From Aedes albopictus (lineage: Eukaryota > Arthropoda > Insecta > Diptera > Culicidae), in NCBI RefSeq assembly GCF_035046485.1, contig NC_085138.1:58757254-58821253 (forward strand): DNA of 64,000 nt, given 5' to 3'. Shown piece by piece: positions 21,787-31,619 of this stretch. The stretch's first letter is position 1, and every line of letters begins with the position of its first letter. Below the pieces are notes generated by a model. The model saw only the letters and a program-made list of their open reading frames with translations, was not told where the DNA came from and did not search any database. Both the position numbers and the translations under genes were made by a program.

Positions 21787-22292
21787 GACTATCTCCGTCG
21801 CCAGCAGGCCTAGAACTGAACTCGATTCCACAATCGCACATGGTTATCTTCTTTTCACAATCCAAACCCCCTTCGGATGGGATTAGATGAACATCTAACA
21901 CATTGTCTGTTGTGCACATGTATGTCAAAGCGGGAGAGGAAGTTATTTTTAATTGTCGAGAGCTTCGGGCACTGCCTTCCAATCAAGAAATTGACATTTG
22001 TAAGGTGCTACGGTCACCCTTACCGTATTCGGTCGGCCGAGGACCGACCCGTCGAGAGTCCGACTGCACACTAATTGCCATACCAATAAGTGATTGGAAG
22101 GCAGTGCCCGAAGCTCTCGACAATTAAAAATAACTTCCTCTCCCGCTTTGACATACATGTGCACAACAGACAATGTGTTAGATGTTCATCTAATCCCATC
22201 CGAAGGGGGTTTGGATTGTGAAAAGAAGATAACCATGTGCGATTGTGGAATCGAGTTCAGTTCTAGGCCTGCTGGCGACGGAGATAGTCGAG

Positions 22293-22368
22293 TGACTCCG
22301 TAGCTTGAAGGAATAGAAGCGCCCGTCTAGCGAATTGGGAGTCGTGAGTTCGAGTCTCACCGGAGTAC
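22293..22368 (+). ncRNA. tRNA-like module, AGC in anticodon position
   Basis: The 76 bases fold by eye as a cloverleaf: acceptor ACTCCG/CGGAGT, D-stem GCTT/AAGC, anticodon stem CCCGT/ATTGG with one mismatch, seven-base loop CTAGCGA (T at position 33, AGC at 34-36), a five-base variable loop, and a perfect T-arm GTGAG-TTCGAGT-CTCAC. Box B (GAGTTCGAGTC) suggests possible Pol III transcription. It lies inside a transposable unit present in three copies, so it is a transposon-borne tRNA derivative rather than a host tRNA gene. Confidence 0.5.
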
Positions 22369-22803
22369 GTGGATTTCTTTTCATAATTTCAAATCTCAAT
22401 TTGTTCATCGAGCACATGTTCTGTTGTGCACATGGATGTCAAAGCATTTTCAACAGTGTAATTTCCCACATGGCTTGGTCAGCCAAAGCAAAATCAAGAA
22501 ATTGACATTTGTAAGGTGCTACGGTCACCCTTACCGTATTCGGTCGGCCGAGGACCGACCCGTCGAGAGTCCGACTGCACACTAATTGCCATACCAATAA
22601 GTGATTGGAAGGCAGTGCCCGAAGCTCTCGACAATTAAAAATAACTTCCTCTCCCGCTTTGACATACATGTGCACAACAGACAATGTGTTAGATGTTCAT
22701 CTAATCCCATCCGAAGGGGGTTTGGATTGTGAAAAGAAGATAACCATGTGCGATTGTGGAATCGAGTTCAGTTCTAGGCCTGCTGGCGACGGAGATAGTC
22801 GAG

Positions 22804-22879
22804 TGACTCCGTAGCTTGAAGGAATAGAAGCGCCCGTCTAGCGAATTGGGAGTCGTGAGTTCGAGTCTCACCGGAGTAC
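22804..22879 (+). ncRNA. tRNA-like module (second direct copy)
   Basis: Identical by eye to the module at 22293-22368, displaced by the 511-bp tandem unit. It lies just upstream of the right edge of the composite insertion. Confidence 0.45.
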
Positions 22880-22972
22880 GTGGATTTCTTTTCATAATTT
22901 CAAATCTCAATTTGTTCATCGAGCACATGTTCTGTTGTGCACATGGATGTCAAAGCATTTTCAACAGTGTAA

Positions 22973-25740
22973 TTCAGCTTACTTTCCTGGTGATGTTCCT
23001 GAGGCACCTCCTCCTGAGATCGCATCATTTGTCCAATTCTGTAAAGAAAACAACAAATCGTTTATCATTGGCTGTGACGCCAATGCACATCACACGGTTT
23101 GGGGTAGTACGGATATTAACAGTCGAGGTGAGTCACTATTAGAGTATCTGTCTTCGAACAATATAGACATTTGCAATAATGGTGATAAACCTACTTTCTC
23201 AAATGTAATCAGACAAGAGGTCTTGGATCTAACACTGTGCAATGCTGCAATCTTTGACAAGATCACAAACTGGCACGTGTCAGATGAGATTTCTCTATCT
23301 GATCATAAACACATAATCTTCAATTGGAGTGGTGGAGATTATTCTAGAACCGCATTTAGAAATCCCAGGAGGACAAACTGGAATCAATATGTAGAATTGT
23401 TGAATACGCATTCATTTACAATGGGAGAAACTATTGATTCAACCCAAAAGTTAGAATCATTTTCTCAAAGGGTAAATGAAAGTATCATCAATTCCTTTAA
23501 CAGAAGTTGTCCCACCATACAATCGTCTTCTACTAGAGACGTGCCATGGTGGAACTTAAAACTGGATCGCCTTCGAAAATTTTCTCGTAAAATGTTCAAT
23601 AGAGCGAAACAAACGGGAGATTGGACTCAGTACAGGAAAGCCCTGACTGATTACAACAACGGAATACGAAAATCTAAAAGAAAATCTTGGATGCTGACAT
23701 GTGTAAACATAAACAGCACTCCTGTAGTTGCAAGACTACAGAAAACGCTTGCAAAAGATCATTCAAATGAATTGGGAAACCTGAAGCACGACGATGGAGC
23801 TTTTACCAAAACTCCTCGTGAAACTTTGGATTTAATGATGGAAACCCATTTTCCAGGTTCGGTTCTAAGTGTGGATTCCAATGATACTATATCTGAGGAA
23901 GGTGAAGGATGTCCTAGTATAAACTCATCGGAGTCAACTAGAACAATAAACACCGCCTCAGATTTAGCTGATGAAATCTTCACGAAGGCCAGAGTGGAAA
24001 ATGCAATTAGATCATTTCAGCCTTTTAAATCTGCAGGAGTTGATGGAATATTTCCAGCACTGATTCAAAACGGAGAAGCGGTGTTGGTTCCACCACTAAT
24101 TGAGATGTTCAAGGCTAGTTTAAGATTGAATTACGTTCCATCAAAATGGAGACTTGTAAAAGTTATCTTTATACCAAAAAAGGGGAAGCGAGACAAGACG
24201 CATCCCAAAGCATACAGGCCAATTAGTCTTTCTTCAGTTTTGTTGAAGACTATGGAAAAGGTTTTGAAGGATTTTATCAATTCTTCTTACATAAAAGACC
24301 ATCCCCTATCTGACTTCCAGTTTGCTTATCAATCTGGTAAGTCAACGGTTACGGCACTTCATTCGCTAGTAACAAAGGCGGAAAAAACGTTTTCAACAAA
24401 AGAAATAGCTCTATGCGCCTTTTTAGACATAGAAGGGGCATTTGATAATGCCTCCTATTCATCTATGAAGCGTGCCATGGAGAACAAAAACTTCGACCAA
24501 TGTATCATACATTGGATTTATACTGTGCTTGCAAAAAGAGAAATCACCTCTGAGCTGGGAAGTTCTTCTATAACAGTAATGGCAACGAAAGGTTGCCCTC
24601 AAGGAGGAGTCCTCTCACCACTATTGTGGTCCTTGGTTGTAGACGATCTTCTAAGAAGCTTGAAGGAAAAAGGTTTCGAAGTTGTGGGCTTTGCAGACGA
24701 TATAGTCATAATAGTGAGAGGAAAGTATGACGAAACTGTTTCGGAGAGAATGCAAAGGGCTCTAAACTATACACATTCATGGTGTATTAAGGAGGGTCTT
24801 AGCATCAACCCGTCAAAAGTCGTAATTGTTCCTTTCACTAGGAGAAGGAAGATCAACCTAAAAGCTTTTCAGCTTGGAGGGATACAAATTCATCCTAGTG
24901 ATCGAGTCAAATACTTAGGTTTGATACTGGATGCTAAACTGAACTGGAATGCTCAAATTGAGTCCGTGATCGGTAAGGCAACAAGTGCGTTCTGGTTATG
25001 CTCCAAAACTATTGGCAGGAAGTGGGGCTTGAAACCAAAAATGATAATGTGGATTTATACTGCCATAATCCGCCCAAAAGTGACGTATGCTTCGTTTGTC
25101 TGGTGGCCAAAAACAAAAGAGGCTACCACGCAATCAAAGTTTGCGGAAATTCAACGTCTTGCGTCCATTGCTGTTACAGGAGCGATGCGAAGCACACCAT
25201 CAAAAGCTTTAGATGCGATTCTCAATCTGCTACCTTTGCACGAGTACGTGCAATTAGAAGCAGAGAAGGAATTGCTGAGATTTGAACGAGTTGAAAAGTT
25301 TATGCCAGGTGATCTTGTAGGTCACCTGAGCATTTCACAATACTTCCAAAATAGGCCAGTAATGAAAATGATTAAAGACTGGATGAAACCTGTGGAGAAC
25401 CATGATGTTCCTTACAAGTTGCACGAAACAACTCGTGCAGATTGGGAAGTCGGAGGTCCCACTGTTCGTCAAGGGTCAATCAAATTCTATACAGATGGCT
25501 CAAAAGTTGGAATAAAAACGGGTGCAGGAATCTACGGCCCTGGAATACAAATTTCAGTGGCGATGGGACACTATCCTACGGTGTTTCAAGCAGAGATTCT
25601 TGCTATTTTGAAATGCGCAAATATCTGCCTTGAGAGAAAATACAGATATGCAAATATTTGTATTTTCTCAGATAGTCAAGCTGCACTAAAAGCATTGTGC
25701 GCTTACAAATGTACTTCAAAGCTTGTCTGGGAATGCATTC
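22973..25740 (+). pseudogene. Lian-like polyprotein, part 2: endonuclease, reverse transcriptase, RNase H start
   Basis: After the first insertion the frame continues with the second half of the endonuclease (GCDANAHHTVWGS and later LSDHKHI, both conserved in this nuclease fold). The reverse transcriptase follows: KAYRPISLSSVL, CAFLDIEGAFD, GCPQGGVLSPLLW, and the catalytic box FADD at 24689-24700. RNase H begins near 25490 with YTDGSK, QAEILA and SDSQAA. The frame is open to the second insertion at 25741. No stop or frameshift is seen inside, so the copy was functional or nearly so until the insertions. Residues after about 25741 belong to the inserted element. Confidence 0.9.
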
Positions 25741-26363
25741 ACGGTGTGTCTGGTGGAGAACATTAATTTAAAAAAATCGGTATCGCTAAGACACCCACCA
25801 AGCGAAAGCTAAGGGTCCCCCCTTTCATTTAAGACTTAAAGGAGAAAGTTCTATCGGCGGGTCTAGAACAATTTTTTTTTTTTTTGAAAAAATATGATAT
25901 TTTTTCATTTTTTTCGAAGAACACATTTATGACAAACATTGTTTTTCCATTGCAAGCATGATTTTCCGACGATATATTTTGTATATTATGTTTATTATTC
26001 TTCACATAAAAGCACAATAGTCCCATGTGAATGGGAAATCCAGCAGATGACTGTTTTGTGTTTATGGACAGTGTGGTGAAAGTACTAGAACAGTGAGTAT
26101 AAAATCAAGTTATATGCTGTTCCTTTGAATTCCAATCTAGATTCCAATAATGTGTTTGCATCCTATGACAGATGCGTATACGTCTTTAGGGTCTCGTATT
26201 CGACTGGCACCAGCAGGTCACCAATCGACCACCTTTACAGCATATACCGTCATTTGGTTCTTCAAATTTGTGCTCTTGAAATTTCGGGGTGTAACTTCGT
26301 CATATATTCTTCTCAAACAGCTTCTCAACTTCAATGCGCGTCTGGTACTCAAGACAAAATTCC

Positions 26364-26530
26364 GTCTTCTTCTTCTTCTTCTTCTTCTTCTTCTTCTTCT
26401 TCTTCTTCTTCTTCTTCTTCTTCTTCTTCTTCTTCTTCTTCTTCTTCTTCTTCTTCTTCTTCTTCTTCTTCTTCTTCTTCTTCTTCTTCTTCTTCTTCTT
26501 CTTCTTCTTCTTCTTCTTCTTCTTCTTCTT
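26364..26530 (+). repeat. (TTC)~55 microsatellite
   Basis: About 167 uninterrupted bases of TTC. It lies exactly where the (AAG)n tail of the reverse-strand Feilai-type SINE should be, so it is most simply an expanded SINE tail. Poly-Ser, poly-Leu, poly-Phe and poly-Arg frames here are artefacts. Confidence 0.95.
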
Positions 26531-26840
26531 GGCGAAACCACCCTACAGGGACAAAGCATGCTTCTTAGCTTGTTCTATGAGCACTGTAGAAGATGTTATA
26601 AGAATAAATGAAATTGTTTGATTTGTTTGAAATTCTCTTATTTTATCTCCTACAAGCACTTTCACAGTTTTTAACTAAAAGCCTCTTTTGCCTGTGTATA
26701 GCGTGTGACTTGCACGAAAATACTGCATGCTCATTTAAGTCGAGGAAATTTCCTTCACGAAAAGATCCTGGACTGACCGGGAATCGAAACCGTCATCCTC
26801 AGCATGGTTGTGCTGGGTACTCACGCCTTTGCAGCTGTAG
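26364..26840 (-). mobile_element. Feilai-type SINE with expanded tail
   Basis: On the minus strand the order is a degenerate tRNA-like head, box B (ggtttcgattcccgg, from about 26776-26790), the Feilai body, 'tgaaagtgct', a short extra segment, 'aagaagcatgctttgtccctgtagggtggtttcgcc', and the GAA tail. The body repeats around a ~70-base insertion near 26587-26655. It is transcribed, if at all, by Pol III and depends on a LINE for mobility. Confidence 0.65.
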
Positions 26841-27406
26841 CTTTATGGGCACTTTTCGTTATCAAAAACAAATCATCGGTGAACAAAATCGGTTCACTGT
26901 TCTGGTCACCCGTTGACGCCGGTTTCCATCTGGATGGAGCTTCATCTGATCAGCCTGATCTCTGGGTTTTGCCCGCAAATATTCAGCTACCTCAGCAACT
27001 TTATGAGAAGTCTGAATGATGTTCAACAAGTTTCAATGTACTTCAGCTTTAGTGCAAACATGCTGCTTGCCTTTGATCATCTTCCTGTAGCATCTAGAAC
27101 ACAACTGCAACGAGCAATTTGTTTCTGCGTCATCGGTAGTAGCGCTAGATCTGCCACGTTTGCCCTTTGTGAGAAGTTGTAGTTCTTGCAGAACTACATA
27201 TTTCACGAACAAGGGCCGCAACTCCATGAAGAATAAATTTAAATGAGCAAGTCTGAACTTTTTTGTGGGGTAGTACTAACTGCTATCTCTGATATCTTTC
27301 AGAAAAAAGTTTTCATAATATCAACAACCTGCAAGTAGAAACAAGAACAAGTTAAGACATTTTCAATCCGTTCTAATTAATATGTATGTGCTCAGACATA
27401 TGTACT
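26841..27406. other. Interior of the 3.15-kb element, no gene recognised
   Basis: Several 60-90-codon frames exist on both strands but overlap each other and show no motif. No repeat is apparent. Confidence 0.35.
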
Positions 27407-27410
27407 TTAA

Positions 27411-27523
27411 CCTTTTGGAGCCGGACTTTTTGCCAGTGCTGCTGCAACCGCGCTGGTGTGGAACACGTTTGTTATGGCCGGTTTCATCGCCGGGGTCATA
27501 TTGACCCCTTCGGCTTCAAAGGG
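27411..27523. mobile_element. Tiny TTAA-type MITE
   Basis: A 113-bp unit with ends CCTTTTGGAGCCGG and CGGCTTCAAAGGG (reverse complement CCCTTTGAAGCCG), bounded by TTAA on both sides (27407-27410 and 27524-27527). The inner part has a hairpin around GGGGTCATATTGACCCC. It fits a piggyBac-type MITE. Confidence 0.65.
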
Positions 27524-27615
27524 TTAATGTAAAACATGTGTATATGTCAATAAAGCTGTAGAATTGAATGAAAAGTTGCTAACTCGTCTATAATGCCATG
27601 ATGCTAGCAGAAGAT

Positions 27616-27801
27616 GTGGAGCGGACCTGGTGTGATGGTTAGAACACTTGGCTATCACACCGACGACCTGGGATCGAGTCCCACTCCCGACAAACTCGCA
27701 AAATGTGAGTTCTTCCTTCGGTAGGGAAGTGAAGCGTGGGTCCCGAGATGAACTAGCCAAGGGCTAAAAATCTCGTTAATACAGATCAAAAAAAAAAAAA
27801 A
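27616..27801 (+). mobile_element. tRNA-derived SINE, complete
   Basis: The head has box A (tggtgtgatggttagaac) and box B (gggatcgagtccc); the body ends in 'gagatgaactagccaagggctaaaaatctcgttaata' and a 14-base A run. TAGCAGAAGAT (27605-27615) and TAGCAAAAGAT (27802-27812) flank it as a 10/11 target duplication. The 3' end is the same family as the truncated copy at 16114-16168. It differs from the Feilai-type SINEs, whose tails are AAG repeats. Confidence 0.75.
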
Positions 27802-27812
27802 TAGCAAAAGAT

Positions 27813-28757
27813 CAAACTATTGATAACCGACAGATTATCACATTGTTCTTACTACATATACCGTTAGACATGTAGCATTAATTATTCTGTTTTTGTCAGT
27901 TGAGTAAGGCTACCTGTTCACAAAGATATACTGTTACTAATATTTTTTATGTCTAATTACCCGTTATTAGACAATTTTACTAAACAAATTTAAATATTAA
28001 CTGCTTTCGATGACAATTGTGGCGGAAAAACACTTCTTCAAACACAAAACGTACTCTTTGGTTTGGTTTTCCTCGTCACTTAGGGGGTTCTTGTCGTAGT
28101 TGTTTCTTTAAAAGTAAGGAGCTATACCTAACTGCAATAGTCTAAATTAACAATAAATGTTTAAGTCTTAGGTACCATAAAGGTGCACAAATTGAACAAA
28201 TACCGGCATGTGATAATTGTATCCGAGCCACGGCATACAAGGATATAAGACAGACCATCAAATTGATAAAATTGGTGTGGAGTTCTAGATCGTTTTATTC
28301 ATTTGAACGATTTAAATTGTATCATCAAAAAACTTTCAGTTTTCCGATTTGGATTACCTTCCAAATGTTGTGCCCCGTTATCCGAGCTACTTTGATGTAT
28401 GTTCTATTTTTGTTGACATTATTCGGCCTACTTTGATCGTAAAACTGTTAAATCATAAGACACTGTCAATAAAAAATAAGAAAATTGCAGCCACAATAAT
28501 TACTTCCACATAAAAGGCGAAGTTCATTTGTATATATGCCCAGATACTTCTGAAATTCTATGCAACTGCCTTAAATTTTTTTTGCACTTTATGTCTAAGC
28601 AATATTTTGTAAGGAAAATTTTTGATTTTTGATTTGACTTGTTTACTCTTTTAAAAGGACACGTTACTAATGGGCGACCTCATACAAGCCCATTTGGCTA
28701 CAATCAAGGTTGAGAAAAAAAACACAAGCCTCAAAGATAGAAATATTCGAAAAAAAA
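27813..28757. other. Interior of the 3.15-kb element, no gene recognised
   Basis: AT-rich and without usable open frames. Words resembling MITE ends ('gtgccccgttatccgagctactttga', 'tattcggcctactttgatcg') occur near 28370-28440 but I cannot define a unit. Confidence 0.35.
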
Positions 28758-28891
28758 AATTGTTCTAGACCCGCCGATAGAACTTTCTCCTTTTAGTCTC
28801 AAATGAAAGAGGGGACCTTCAGCTTTCGTTTGGTGGGTGTTTTAGCGATACCGATTTTTTTAAATTAATTTTGTTCTACCAGACACACCGT

Positions 28892-29486
28892 GCGCATTCT
28901 TTCACTGCGCAGGCTGTGCCAAGGGAATTCAGTAAACTTATACTGGGTTCCAGGTCACTGTGGCATTGAAGGGAATGAAATGGCAGACGAGCTTGCTAAA
29001 AGTGGTTCCAATTTACAGTTTGCTGGCCCAGAACCATTCTGTGGTATATCAAACTGTACAATTAAAATGGACCTGAAACGCTGGGCTGAGCAGAGGGTGA
29101 TATCCAATTGGATGGACGTCAAAAATTGCAATCAGTCAAAACGATTCATAACACCAAATGCTTATAAAACCAAAAAGCTCTTAGAGCTCAACAAGAGAGC
29201 TCTATGTACATACACTGGCCTAGTAACTGGACACTGCCCGAGCAGGTATCACTTGAAAAATATTGGCCATATCCAGAGTGATATCTGTCGTTTCTGTAAT
29301 ACGGAACGTGAAACCTCGGAACATCTGCTGTGCAGTTGTGGTGCTTTATACACGCGCAGGCAAAGATTTCTAAATAGTGGTTGCTTGCAACCCAGTGAGA
29401 TCTGGTCTGCAAAACCTGGGAAGGTCTTGGAGTTTATCAATTCCATTGCACCTGACTGGGAGACGACGCGTCGTGGCAGTAGCTGA
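28892..29486 (+). pseudogene. Lian-like polyprotein, part 3: RNase H end and zinc finger
   Basis: The frame resumes with the remaining RNase H core: YWVPGHCGIEGNEMADELA, whose histidine and last aspartate complete the active site begun upstream of 25741. Next come TGHCPSRYHLKNIG and a CCHC-type finger (CRFCNTERETSEHLLCSC). It ends with TAG shortly after PDWETTRRGSS. The 3159 bases between the two target copies are divisible by three, so it is in frame with part 2. Confidence 0.85.
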
Positions 29487-29604
29487 TTACTTGACACATG
29501 GTAATTAGCTGGCTAGATGCGAATATCAAAACGGGACATGCCACAAAAGTTCAGCCTATTGGACGCAGTGGCTTAATTTCCCCAACAGGGGAGAAAAAAA
29601 AAAA
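29487..29604 (+). other. Lian-like 3' untranslated region and A tail
   Basis: About 118 bases ending 'gacgcagtggcttaatttccccaacaggggag' and a 12-base A run. The last ~35 bases resemble the end of the deleted LOA element at 37631 (reverse strand), suggesting that the 3' end is what the reverse transcriptase recognises. Confidence 0.7.
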
Positions 29605-29616
29605 ATGTATACAGAC

Positions 29617-30244
29617 AAACAAACGTAACACTGGCGAAATTTTCATTGACCACGCCTTCAACGATCATTTTGAATCATCTTGATCATCTTGAATCGTTTT
29701 TCTTTACGTTTGACGTTTCACACTAGCGCCTTCTGATGACGATATTGCACAACGCAGTGTTTCGTGAAACATTTCCACCAGGTGGTGATAGTGTGAACTG
29801 GGCGATGACTTTTCACTAAAATTGTTCTAGGCGTTTCGTCTGTTTGTCTGTGGTATGTACCTCTTATGCATTTGTTGTTGTTGAAGTTACTCGCATTCTT
29901 CCGATCATAAAGTCTGTTCTCTAAGAGGGATTTTTTTTGCGGATAAACTAGACGTATACGCGTATAAAAAAAACTTTTATTATACAGCTTTTGTCTTAAA
30001 AATAAATTCAATTCCATTTTTCTTATAATCAACAGCTTTTCAACACTATCAAGGGATTTTTTCACCAGTCACGTACAATAAAAAGTATGACAATCTCAAT
30101 ATTTTTGATCACAACACTGGATCGCGTCTAAGTTTCAAATAGATACTATAGTAATTACGAATAATCAAACTAAAGTATCATGAAAACAACTTGTTTAATT
30201 CAGGCGGTAGCCTTTACAATAAAATCAGCATCAAAATATAATTC
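29617..30244. other. FB3 interior right of Lian, no gene recognised
   Basis: No domain is recognisable. The words 'gacaaacaaacg' near 29615 and 'gtctgtttgtctg' near 29840 are inverted and may be remnants of another short element. A 115-codon minus-strand frame (30065-29718) has no known features. Confidence 0.35.
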
Positions 30245-30723
30245 TCGAAATAATTTACACAGGAAAAAAATTTTTTTTGTTACTAAATGTAAAAATTGTG
30301 AAATGTTTGAAATGTCATAACTTTTTTGTTTATCAGTTTACCATCACCAAAATTTTATGGTAGATAGCTGATATAATGGGCCATTTCCCCTAAAAAATTG
30401 AAGTTGGTAAAAAGATAGGGTTTTGAGATATTTGAGTTTTTGTGACAAATATCATATTTTTTCAAAGTAGAAAAAGAAATATTTTACAGTGTATATTTTC
30501 TAAGGAATCATCATTTAGTTATCTAACTTTGCTGAAAAATTTATAACAATCGAACAATCCGTTTTTGCTGTACAGCTTTTAGAATATTTTAGAACTATTT
30601 TCGCATACACCCTTTTGAAAAGTTAGTCGTGAGTGAATATGAAGGTTTAATATCAAAAAATGGCGATTTATATGAAATTGAAAAACTGTGCAAAGTTTCA
30701 GATATTTTTGAAATGGTCGCTCA
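30245..30723 (-). repeat. FB3 right arm
   Basis: Inverted single copy of the left-arm unit, running from 'aatttacacaggaaaaaaat' to 'ctgtgcaaagtttcag' and ending near TCGCTCA. Confidence 0.7.
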
Positions 30724-30734
30724 GGATCGACTGA

Positions 30735-31385
30735 CATGACTCCGTGGAATTCCTCCAATGAATCCGTCGTCAGTCACCTAAAACGAATGTGTAACCAGAC
30801 CGGCTTCATCGACGGCCAGTCGACATCGAACCAGATCTTCATCGTTGCCATCCTTAAAAATAAACATGAATACCAGATACAACAGTATCGACCGTATAGA
30901 GCTTTGGAAAGTCATGGATGGAAACGGTTTTCCTGAGAAGCTGACAGGACATTGAAGCAAAACGATGGATGATGTACAAAACTACGTAAGGGTTCCGGGT
31001 AACTATGTAGCTTATTCGAATCTCGCTGGAGACTGCGACAAGGCGACGGCCTCTCATGCCTACTCTTAAACATCACTCTGGAAGGTGTAGGTAATGCGAC
31101 AAGCTTGCCTCAGCAGCCGAGATATGATTCACAGCACCCTATGGCGAATCCAGCATCCAGCAAGTGGCCCATGCCTGAAGGATACGATAGGTAGGACATG
31201 TTGCAATAATGCTGGACAACAACCCTGCAAAGTAGGGGTTCGCTCCTGATCCGGTTGTCACAGAAGGCATTTCAGAGAGTACGATGGACGGACCAGATGG
31301 AGCGCGATCTATCCAGCTTTGGGTGGACCAAGGATGGTGAACGGCAGCCGAAACTGAGAATTGTGATATACATAAACACATGATC
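30735..31385 (+). pseudogene. RTE-type reverse transcriptase relic
   Basis: Broken frames carry hallmarks of an RTE-clade reverse transcriptase: TGFIDGQSTSNQIF (residues preceding the first catalytic aspartate block), RIELWKVMDGNGFPEKLT, and the clade-typical LRQGDGLSC. The catalytic DD box is absent; the sequence jumps to a C-terminal piece (RWTDQMERDLSSFG) near 31265-31330. Several stops and frameshifts make it a pseudogene with an internal deletion. The end resembles the RTE tail at 2968-3168. Confidence 0.75.
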
Positions 31386-31537
31386 GGTCATAGGTTGGTG
31401 CAAAAGTTTGTTAGACCCAAGTGGAAATAAGTTGTCCGGAACGGTTCCAAAGGCGTACTGAGAAAAACTTGGAAATTAAAAGACACAGAATGTTGAATAA
31501 TTGGGAAATTGAGAGGTTATATTGCGAAAAAAAACGC

Positions 31538-31610
31538 GTTTCTGGTGGGATTTGAACCCACGATTCCGTATTCGCTATACCGGCGCTTCAACCAACTAAG
31601 CCGCAGAATA
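31538..31610 (-). ncRNA. tRNA-like module, AGC in anticodon position
   Basis: Read on the minus strand: partial acceptor TTCTG/CAGAA, D-stem GCTT/AAGC, loop ATAGCGA with AGC at 34-36, a five-base variable loop, and a perfect T-arm GTGGG-TTCAAAT-CCCAC. The anticodon stem pairs poorly, so it is unlikely to be a working tRNA. It shares the segment 'aagcgcc.gt.tagcgaat' with the module in the insertion at 21570-22972. It may be the head of an unrecognised SINE. Confidence 0.45.
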
Positions 31611-31619
31611 AGTAACGAT

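Larger units (their letters stand above)
21570..22972. mobile_element. Inverted plus tandem composite insertion with tRNA-like modules
   Basis: Flanked by TTCAGCTTACTT at 21558-21569 and 22973-22984. A 415-bp arm (21570-21984) is the reverse complement of 22092-22506 with a 107-base spacer between. Spacer plus arm (511 bp) is then repeated directly, lacking the last 34 bases (22496-22972). Each arm contains a tRNA-like sequence. Repeated small ORFs are copies of the same DNA, not genes. The layout of one inverted and two direct terminal copies recalls Penelope-like elements with partial terminal repeats, but no reverse transcriptase is present; the class is unproven. Confidence 0.7.
25741..28891. 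mobile_element. 3.15-kb DNA element with ~130-bp terminal inverted repeats
   Basis: The left end (25741 to ~25875) and right end (~28758 to 28891) are inverted copies starting ACGGTGTGTCTGGT and including 'aatcggtatcgctaa.acaccc', 'gaaagct.a.ggtcccc' and 'ctatcggcgggtctagaacaa'. Octamers ATGCATTC (25733-25740) and GCGCATTC (28892-28899) agree at six of eight positions. Superfamily is unclear: 8-bp duplications occur in hAT, P and Merlin. No transposase is seen. The interior carries two SINEs, a long TTC tract and a TTAA MITE, so it is old or was large to start with. Confidence 0.7.
20840..29604 (+). mobile_element. Lian-like LOA-clade LINE, full length but broken by two insertions
   Basis: Exact copies of ATGTATACAGAC flank the element (20828-20839 and 29605-29616), and it ends in an A run (29593-29604). 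Net of its two insertions it is about 4.2 kb with a ~400-bp 5' leader and one long open frame encoding endonuclease, reverse transcriptase, RNase H and a C-terminal zinc finger. The single-ORF plan and this domain order match the published Lian family of Aedes aegypti (LOA clade). Intact ends show it arrived full length; later insertions at 21570 and 25741 inactivated it. Confidence 0.85.
19286..30723. mobile_element. Inverted-repeat element FB3, interrupted by Lian-like LINE
   Basis: The sequence 19286-20115 recurs in inverse orientation at 30245-30723, with paired words such as 'gaaactttgcacagtttttc', 'actaacttttcaaaagggtgta' and 'aaaacggattgttcgattgtta'. The left arm holds the ~320-bp unit twice (anchors at 19518 and 19837) and the right arm once. 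Ends near TGAGCGA/TCGCTCA are approximate and no target duplication was recognised. Removing the Lian insertion leaves about 2.7 kb, all non-coding. Confidence 0.6.

Noticed and set aside
22293..22368. Genuine tRNA-Ala gene
   Set aside because: Three copies sit inside a transposable unit, the acceptor stem is incomplete and the anticodon stem has a mismatch.
26125..26621. Poly-Ser, poly-Leu, poly-Phe and poly-Arg frames
   Set aside because: They are translations of the (TTC)n tract of a SINE tail.
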